From assembly GCF_030704535.1 (NCBI RefSeq), contig NC_081819.1, forward strand, positions 17,456,001 to 17,520,000: a stretch of DNA of 64,000 nt, given 5' to 3'. Below the pieces are notes generated by a model, which saw only the letters and a list, made by a program, of their open reading frames with translations, had not been told where the DNA came from and did not search any database. The stretch comes from Vitis vinifera. Lineage: Eukaryota; Streptophyta; Magnoliopsida; Vitales; Vitaceae. Each line of letters opens with the position of its first letter. The stretch's first letter is position 1. Of this stretch, positions 57,212 to 64,000 are shown piece by piece. Position numbers and translations under genes: made by a program.

Positions 57212-58745
57212 TGTAGACCCCTTTTTTTTAGACCATTGGAGTTTGCATTGTTTTTTACATTTTAATGGTTCCCGGGGAGGAGCGGCAGCACCTTGGACGA
57301 GTGGGGGACCGGCTTCCCTAGGCAGGCTGCATGGGACATATGGCCAACTCACCACGGATGAAAGTTTCCAATTTTTTGGCCGAAATTTCGGGTTTCGGTG
57401 GCCGGCGATAGAAAGAGGGGGGCGAAATGTCGATGGGAGAAATTTCGCCAAATTTCGGTGAAAATCGGCGAAAAAATCGCCGAAAAATGGATGCAGGCGA
57501 AAAATCGGCGAAATCTTCAAAAAATCGCCGGACACTGCAATTTATCGGCGAATTTTCGGTTTGTATCGCCTATTTTTTTCCGATTTTTCGGAAAATTTCC
57601 CGATATTTCCTACCAGTCCAGCCCGCGCAGAGGATACAAAATCTGATCATGATTTGCAGGCAAAGATTGTGTTTTTTAGCCTGGCTCAAAAATCGTGGAT
57701 TTAGGGTTTGTGAAATTTAAATCCAATGGCACAAAAGCAAAGCGACCCCTAGAACAGATCCAGAAAACACAGGAAGCAAAAAAAAAACAGCAATCTTTCT
57801 GGTTTTCCTTGGGGGTTTTGCATGGATTTTCTCGGAAATCAAACGAGGATGAATTTTCCCGGAAATCGAATGGGGGATGGATTTTCTTGGGAATCAAGCG
57901 GGGTTGCAGAAAAATAAAAATAAATAACAAGATTAGATTAGTACCTGGGAGGATTGAGAGTGGCAGAGGAAAATAGGGCCTTTTTAGGGATTCTCTCGTC
58001 TGGAGGGCAACTTCAGAAAAGGGCTTCTTGATGACCGAGTGAGAGAAGTGGGAGGCCCTTTTTATTTTTAGATTTAGTAGAGATTAAAAAAAAAAAAAAA
58101 AAAAAAGGAAACATATCATGAGAACAATTTTCCTCTCTCTATATAAATAATTATTAATTATCCATCTTTATTTTGATTAAATCTGGATTAAAATTTGGTT
58201 TTTATAGATGATATTTTATAAATTAAAATTAATTTGATAAGATAAATTATTAATAATTTTAATTATTTAAATAAATTAATGTTAATAAAAAAAGTTGTTA
58301 CCATACATTTTTAATAAAATTTTAGAAATTAAATCTCAAATAAAATATTTTATTGATATTTCAATTTGGACCCAGTGCATCTGATGGTCCAAATTGAACC
58401 TTAAGTTATGTGATAATATGTATAAATTATTGATATTTACTAAAAATAAGTTTTTCATGAAACTTCATAATGAGTGTATAAGTACAACCGACATAATATA
58501 ATTATGTTTAATATCGCAAATCATATTATATATATATATATATATATCAAATTCTTCACCAAAACAACTTTAAATTGTCTATTATACTTTTAATTACATT
58601 AATATGAGGTTTTTTTTTTACATTTTCATGAGTTTTTATCAATTTTTTGCTTATCAAATTTTTTTTCCAAAATATCCGTCAATATTTCTCCGATATATCC
58701 ATAAAATCAAGTTACCGATATATCCGTGATTACCGATATTTTCAC
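57212..58745. repeat. Complex repeat block truncating the EPSPS copy B promoter
   Basis: Similarity to the EPSPS A upstream DNA ends at about 57211, where TGTAGACCCC begins, a start also seen in the gypsy-type LTRs of this window. 57360-57620 is full of CGAAATTTCG/AAAATCGCCG-type words. About 57620-57860 matches 1-300 in inverted orientation. 58660-58745 again has CGATATAT/ACCGATATT words. Poly-A tract at about 58087-58106. The small frames here read repeat DNA and are not supported as genes. Confidence 0.6.
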
Positions 58746-59503
58746 CCTTGGTGGCATCTTTGCTGAAGGGTGAATAGTGTAGCCGGTAGAAGCTTGCAAG
58801 AAAAGAAAGAGAAAAAAAAAAAAAAAAAAAAGAGGAGTTGTGTTGAAGCGGGACGATAAAAAGGAGCAAGGATAAGATAGCAAAAAAAGAAAAACTAAGA
58901 AGAGGGATAGCTTAGAGAAAAAAAGGAAAACCAGCTAGGGAGAGGGGAGAGAAGGATCGGGGGAGAAAAAACAGAGAACGGTTTTTGAGAGCAAAAACAG
59001 AGAGTCAACTGAGGAGCAAAGAGAGGCAAGACAACTTAAAGAAGAACAACTCTCTGCTTAAAGGGAGCTTTCCAGGTATGGCTACTGTAGGGACCATCCC
59101 TAAGCGTACACGTGGCGACCTCACAAGGCACTCCTCCATTGGACACGTGGCACGTCTAACCCTCTGTCTGGACGACCACATGGACTGACATGCGGTACGT
59201 ACACCCTCTGTCCGGATCCAGTGGCTAACATCTCAAACAAGATTCTTGACCACACTTCGCGGTCAATCATTACTCATTTTGCCAAAAGCATGCTCAACAA
59301 GACCTTACTGGGTCACTTCAGGCGGCCTGCCATGACCTGCCATGTGCCGCCTGTAGAGTGAAAAGACAAAGATGATGGAAAACCATCCCTCCAGCAATCT
59401 CTGATAGCCGCCTACAGGATAATGATGGCTTTGTCACCCTCTAAGCACCATCATGACAGCCAAAAAGTCTTCCCACCATTCAAATGGACAAAGCTCCTGG
59501 CAC

Positions 59504-59512
59504 TATAAAAGG
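59504..59512 (+). promoter_or_regulatory. TATA box of the putative LTR
   Basis: TATAAAAGG, followed by GC-richer DNA, about 420 bp after the TGTAG start. The assignment rests on motif and context only. Confidence 0.45.
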
Positions 59513-59994
59513 CCCCCACACAGTCAAACAAGGTAAGCATTTCTAAGGAAAGGGACCCCATAAAAATATCAATATGCTAGAGAGCAAAACTAACAAAGGC
59601 ATCGGAGGGTGTGTCTGGACCCCCTATCCGGACATTTTTTGCAGATCAAAGGAAGGAAGCATCTTCTTCAGTTGAGGAGGCAAGTCAATCAGGAAACTGG
59701 AGTGATCCTGGTAATGCCAGCCTTTAACAGCTACTAGGCCACTGGTTTGCCTTGTTAGATCTACTCTTTATAGACATGCTATGTTTTGGTTTTATTTTGG
59801 TGTTTTTTATTTCTCTTATAAATATCTGATGCTCTGCTGCTCCTTCCCTAAACTTGATGTATCAAAATCATGCTCTTGCTCCCTCTTGATTCCACCTATA
59901 TCCAACCCATTGATCTTTATGAAGGAGCTAGGTTTAACAATATCATCTTTGTTTGTACATGCTCTGTTTTTCTTCATTTTCTCCTATGTTTTTA

Positions 59995-60094
59995 GTATTT
60001 TTGGAGTATTGGTTATCATGTTTGGGTTGGCCATCTTAGTCAGGGTATTTTTGGAGTATTGGGTATCATGTCTAGGCTGGCCATCTTGGTTGGG
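59995..60094. repeat. 50-bp tandem duplication
   Basis: Two adjacent 50-bp units, both starting GTATTTTTGGAGTATTGG and containing GGCCATCTT, differing at a few positions. Confidence 0.9.
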
Positions 60095-60216
60095 GTGCTT
60101 CTGGGAAAGCTCAAGTCAGTCCAGTAGATTCAATTGTGGAAGAAGTCAAAGATTGGAGCTCTATTGAAGCGATTTGCTACAGCTTGATATTGTTTGGTCT
60201 TTTGAGGAAATGTTCT

Positions 60217-60417
60217 TGTTGAAGTAGAGAGAGAATTATTGAGAACAATGACTTGACTTTTCCATTTATTAAGAATGAATATATATACATAAAACCTAAA
60301 ACACAAAAATAGGAAACAATTCTATAATTAGGGAATTACAACAAAAATATGAAGTTACAACTAATTACAAGAATTGGAAAATAAAAAGAAAATCTATTGT
60401 TAATGAATTCTCTAATA
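60217..60417 (-). mobile_element. 3' LTR of a copia retrotransposon, about 201 bp
   Basis: In element orientation (minus strand) it begins TATTAGAGAATTCATT right after a purine tract (TCTTAAGGGGGCG, 60418-60430, the polypurine tract) and ends CTACTTCAACA. The start TA instead of TG is non-canonical or mutated. The five bases outside the end are GTTCT (60212-60216); the other LTR lies beyond the window, so the target duplication cannot be checked. Confidence 0.7.
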
Positions 60418-61186
60418 CGCCCCCTTAAGATGGAGTTCTAGAGGAGACGCCAATCTTGACTCGTAATTCTTGGAAGCGGCTTCGTGGAAGCGGTTTAATA
60501 AGAGCGTTAGCAAGTTGATCTGCTAAGGAAACATGAGTAACACGAAGAGCACCTGATTGAACTTGATCCCGAATAAAGTGATAGTCAATTGCCACATGTT
60601 TCATGCGTGAATGAAAGATTGGATTAGAATAAAGATAGATGGCACCAACATTGTCACAATAAATAACAGGTGGTGTAGGTAGAGTGACGTCAAGCTATGT
60701 GAGAAGGGAACAAATCCAATTGATTTCTGAAGTAGTAGCGGCAACTGATCGATACTCAGCCTCTGTGGATGACCAAGCAACTATACGTTGTTTCTTGGAT
60801 GACCAAGAAATTGGATGACGACCAAGATAGACAATATAAGCACTCGTAGAGGTATAGTCGTCTTTGTTGCCAACCTAATCTGCATCTGAGAAGGCATGAA
60901 GAGAAAGTGTATTTGCCTTATGAAGAAATAATCCATGAGTCAATGTGCCATATAGATATCGAAGCAGTCGTTTTGCAGCATTCCAATGTTCAGACATCGG
61001 GTGATGCATGAATTGGGATAGCTTGTTAACAACATATGATATGTCTAGGCGAGTGAGGCAAAGATACTGTAGACTGCCAACAAGGGTTCTATATTCTGTG
61101 CAGTTAGTAAGAGTTGTACCTAAATGAAGTGTGAGATTTCCATCTGTAACAAGTGGTGTAGCAACAAATTTTGCACTAGACATTTT
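60418..61186 (-). pseudogene. Copia RNase H domain, with stops
   Basis: Encodes the segment from the TPLVTDGN linker through the YLCLTRLDISY block, the Asp-Ala-Asp of the RNase H core, SSTEAEYRS and HFIRDQV, ending close to the polypurine tract. In-frame stops: TAG at about 61187 before TKMSSAK, TAG where the Trp after the core Asp would be (about 60872), and TAG near 60696. Defective; described as it stands. Confidence 0.8.
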
Positions 61187-61189
61187 TGT

Positions 61190-62042
61190 CTAGGCAAGAA
61201 GATCAGAGATGTAGCGCCTTTGAGTAAGCAACACACCAGATGGAGAGGTAAGAACCTCAATGCCAAGAAAGTAGGACAAGGTGCCAAGATCCTTGATTGA
61301 AAATCTTTGTGCTAGGAGATCAATGTAGTGCTGAATAATATTGGTGTTGGTACTTGTGATAATAATGTCATCTACATAAACAAGTAAATATATAGTAATG
61401 TCACCTGAGTGAAGAATGAATAGAGAAGTGTCTACATGAAAGTTTGTGAACCTAGACTTAATGAAGAATTGGTGAAGTTCAAGATACCAAGCTCGTGGGG
61501 CTTGCTTGAGTCCATATATAGCCTTCTTTAATTTGCATATGTGTTGGATTGTCTTTATCAACAAATACCGGAGGTTGTGTCATGTAGACATCTTCGGAAA
61601 GATGGCCTTGAAGAAAGACATTATTAACATCCAAATGCCGCAATTGCCAGCCTTTACTGACTACTAGGCTTAGAACAAACCGTATTGTTGTCGGTTTGAT
61701 AACTGGACTAAAGGTGTCATGATAATCCACGCTAGGTCTTTGATGAAAACCTTTGGCAACTAATTTGGCTTTGTACCTATCAATAGAGCCATCAAGAAGC
61801 CGTTTAATACGAAAAACCCACTTACATCCAACAAGATTTTGCATAAAAGTAGATGGAACAAGCTCCCAATTTCCATTCCGAACAAGAGCATCAAATTCAT
61901 CATTCATGGCTTGTCTCCATTTGGGATCGGTGAGGGCTTGGTTAATAGTATGAGGCTCAATGTCTGATGGTTGAGAAATGACAGCAATGAGATTCATCTT
62001 GGTTAGGGGTTTGTGGATGTTGTTTTTAGCTCTAGTGTTCAT
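61190..62042 (-). pseudogene. Copia reverse transcriptase domain, frameshifted
   Basis: The N-terminal part (62042-61530) includes WELVP, GCKWVFRIK, YKAKLVAKGF and HLDVNNVFLQG. After a one-base frameshift at about 61530-61545 the C-terminal part continues in another frame with KKAIYGLKQAPRAWY, the catalytic YVDD in LLVYVDDIII, and LGIEV. The family is Ty1/copia, judged by domain order and motifs. Not functional. Confidence 0.88.
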
Positions 62043-62249
62043 GGGATGGGTATTTTGATGGGTGGATGGAGATGTGGTTGAAGTAGAAGAGATCTTAGAA
62101 TTGTGTGGTTCTAGTGGTAAACGGTCGATTGGTGAAGAGGGGCGATTGACCGGTTGGGCATTTTAGGACGGATGTTGACACGAGGAATCCCTTTGTGGAG
62201 GCGTATTGAGTGAGCCATTTGAAATGGTTAGAGTTTAGACCGGTGGAAG

Positions 62250-63180
62250 CTAATTGGGAATGAGTTGTAGGGTGGGACGAGCTAGATGAGATTGGTGAGT
62301 GGTAAAGGGAAAAGTGTTTTCAAGAAATTTGACATGATGAGAAATATAGGTTTTAGAGGTGGACAGATCAAGACAGATATAGGCACTTTGTGTTGAAGAG
62401 TAAGTAAGAAAAACATAAGGAGTGGAACGAGAAACAAGTTTATGTTGAGAATAAGGACGAGGCCACGGATAACATAAGCAACCGAACACCCGAAGTTTAG
62501 TGTAGTTGGGTGGAGACTCAAAGAGTTTGTCAAAAGGAAATGAGAGATGTAGTGTGGGTGTGGGCATACGGTTGATGAGATATATAATAGTGGCAAAGGC
62601 GTAAGTCCAAAAAGTTAGAGGCATCGATGCATGAGTGAGAAGAGATAGATCGGTTTCAACAATATGGCGATGACGTCGTTTGGAAAAACCATTATGTTCA
62701 GGTGTATGTGGTGGTATAGTAAGATGTGATATACCATTGGTGGAAAGAAAATTATCAAGGGCTTGATATTCGCCACCATTATCTGAATAAAGGGTAACAA
62801 TTCGGTGTTTAGATTGGTTTTTGACTAATGCCTTGAAGCACACAAAGACATCATACACATGAGATTTCCATTTAAGTGGATAATACCAAATATATCGTGT
62901 ATAATGATCAACAAAAATAACATAGTATTGAAAACTATCAACAGAAGAAACAGGAGAGGTCCATACATTAGAAAATAGAAGTTCAAACGGATGAGATGAG
63001 GTTAAGGTAGAAGAAGAAAATGGAATTTTATGACTTTTATTACATGAACATGCATTATAATGTGTGGAAGAGGATAACGGACTAGACAATGATAAAAAAA
63101 AACTTAGAGACAATATTTTTCATAATAGTAAATGATGAATGACCTAGTCTAGAGTGTCACTCAGACGAAGTGGTCTTGAC
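62250..63180 (-). pseudogene. Copia gag-pre-integrase and integrase domains
   Basis: On the minus strand an HSRLGH zinc-finger-type start (about 63165) is followed by a shift in a T-run at about 63100, then FELLFSNVWTSPV, the first catalytic Asp region (YVIFVDHYTRY), a second block with LYSDNGGEYQ and a third with PEHNGFSKRR. These are the three acidic core blocks of a retroviral-type integrase. The frame closes with a stop at 62250; further stops separate it from the reverse transcriptase part. Confidence 0.88.
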
Positions 63181-63348
63181 ACTAGAAAATGCAAGCAACG
63201 GTGAAGAGGTAACAGAAGGGAATGTAGTTGACCACTCATATACGTCATCCTTAAGTTCACCCATCAAAAAGATTGTCCCCGTGTTTAGATCCTTCACTTG
63301 AAAGGCAAAGGGTGAGAATTCAACATAAACATGGTTATTAGTGCAAAA

Positions 63349-64000
63349 TTAATAAATTGAAATTAAGTTCTTTTGCATGGAAGAGACACAAATGACATTT
63401 TGTAAAGTAAAGGTGCGAGAGGAAGTAGGTATGGTGGTAGAACAGGTATGTGTGATGGGAATGACTGATCTATCGCCGATCATGATATCATCAAATCCTT
63501 GATACGGGCTATGAAGAGAAAGATTGCTCAAGTCAGACATAACATGATGAGATGTTCCACTATCCAGAAGCCAAGTAGTAGTGTTGCCGAGAACAACATG
63601 ATTGACTCGTGGTTGCCAGGGTGTGGAGGAGTGATATCCCTGAGTGCCTTAAGGACGAGGTGTCGGGGATTGTTGATTAGTTAACATCAGAAACATCAGG
63701 CATCGCTTGGCAGTGTGTCCTTAAATACCGCATGCTTGACAACGACCCAAATAAGGTGTTTGGGTTGGCGTTGATTATGAGGAGAAAACGCAGTGGTAAG
63801 GCCTGGTTGTTGTGGAACGGTGGCTGGTGGACGCCAATTTGGACGATTCCAGAAGGCAGTAGGATTTTTCGTTGCTGGTATAGAGGAAATGGTTGAGCGG
63901 TCTGAAGAGATGCTTCTTTGTTGAGAAGTTTCTCATGGAGCTCAACAAAAGAAATTGACGTGTCATGGACATTAATTGCATCAATGACGGATTTGTACTC
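63349..64000 (-). pseudogene. Copia gag end and aspartic protease, open to the window edge
   Basis: WLLDSGTSHHVMSD at about 63540-63585 is the protease active site (Asp-Ser-Gly), followed by TLQNVICV. Upstream, at about 63695-63745, is a CCHC zinc knuckle (GRCQACG..GHTAKRC) with an in-frame TAA inside it. The gag part continues to 64000, where the window cuts the element. The 5' LTR and primer-binding site are outside. Confidence 0.8.

Larger units (their letters stand above)
59086..60216 (+). repeat. Putative LTR or promoter-bearing retroelement fragment
   Basis: Starts TGTAGGGACCATCCC, is less AT-rich than its surroundings, and has CACGTGGC-type words and a TATA box at 59504-59512, as in the U3 part of a plant LTR. 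The end could not be fixed; a copia LTR begins at 60217. The frame at 59781-60167 is Phe/Leu/Ser-rich and includes a 50-bp tandem duplication; I do not take it as a gene. Confidence 0.4.

Noticed and set aside
59781..60167. 128-codon plus-strand open frame as a membrane protein
   Set aside because: It is hydrophobic mainly because of T-rich DNA, contains a 50-bp tandem duplication, and has no family resemblance.

Overview
The window looks like a plant nuclear chromosome segment, most likely from a woody eudicot of the grapevine (Vitis) type. That placement is inferred from the repeat families and protein similarity, not from a search. It is AT-rich, has long introns with GT-AG borders, chloroplast-targeted EPSP synthase genes with eight exons, intronless pectin-pathway genes, and a dense load of LTR retrotransposons, Mutator-like elements and a hAT-type MITE.

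Layout. 1-490: dispersed repeat in minus orientation; a related copy lies in plus orientation at about 57.4-57.9 kb. 4269-10889 (+): a multi-exon nucleotide-diphospho-sugar transferase-like gene (GT) whose first exon is unresolved. 12751-14052 (-): first intronless UDP-glucuronate 4-epimerase gene (GAE). The block made of the GT 3' end plus GAE is present three times. Unit 1 (about 10.2-14.9 kb) is the original, joined to the full GT gene. Unit 2 (about 24.5-33.9 kb) has a GT remnant split by a Mutator-like element that itself holds a solo LTR. Unit 3 (about 35.2-40.1 kb) has a GT remnant with an internal deletion. All three GAE genes (12751-14052, 31791-33074, 37878-39179) have open reading frames with the NAD-binding and catalytic motifs intact. 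Between units 1 and 2 lie a solo gypsy-type LTR (15269-17359, TSD CTCAT), a decayed copia gag (about 18.3-19.0 kb) and a Mutator-like element carrying a plant-mobile-domain reading frame (20389-24462, TSD AAATAAACG).

The right part holds EPSP synthase (shikimate pathway) on the minus strand. Copy A (42300-47346) is a complete eight-exon gene coding 521 residues. Copy B (52091-57157) keeps the exon layout, but has a destroyed splice acceptor, a 3' frameshift and a cluster of substitutions in the phosphoenolpyruvate/glyphosate-site loop. A third, older relic of exon 8 lies at about 49.56-49.69 kb. A hAT-type MITE (48252-48767) lies between A and this relic. The window ends in repeats: a putative LTR with a TATA box (about 59.1-60.2 kb), then a minus-strand copia element with many stops (60217 to beyond 64000).

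Functionally, GAE supplies UDP-galacturonate for pectin, the GT may act on a glycan, and EPSPS feeds aromatic amino acids and phenolics. Nothing in the sequence shows that they act as one pathway. The strongest common theme is repeated local tandem duplication with different fates: intact GAE copies, decayed GT copies, and one intact plus two broken EPSPS copies. The items most worth checking are the active-site cluster in EPSPS copy B and the pair of neighbouring Mutator-like elements with subterminal arrays of palindromes.
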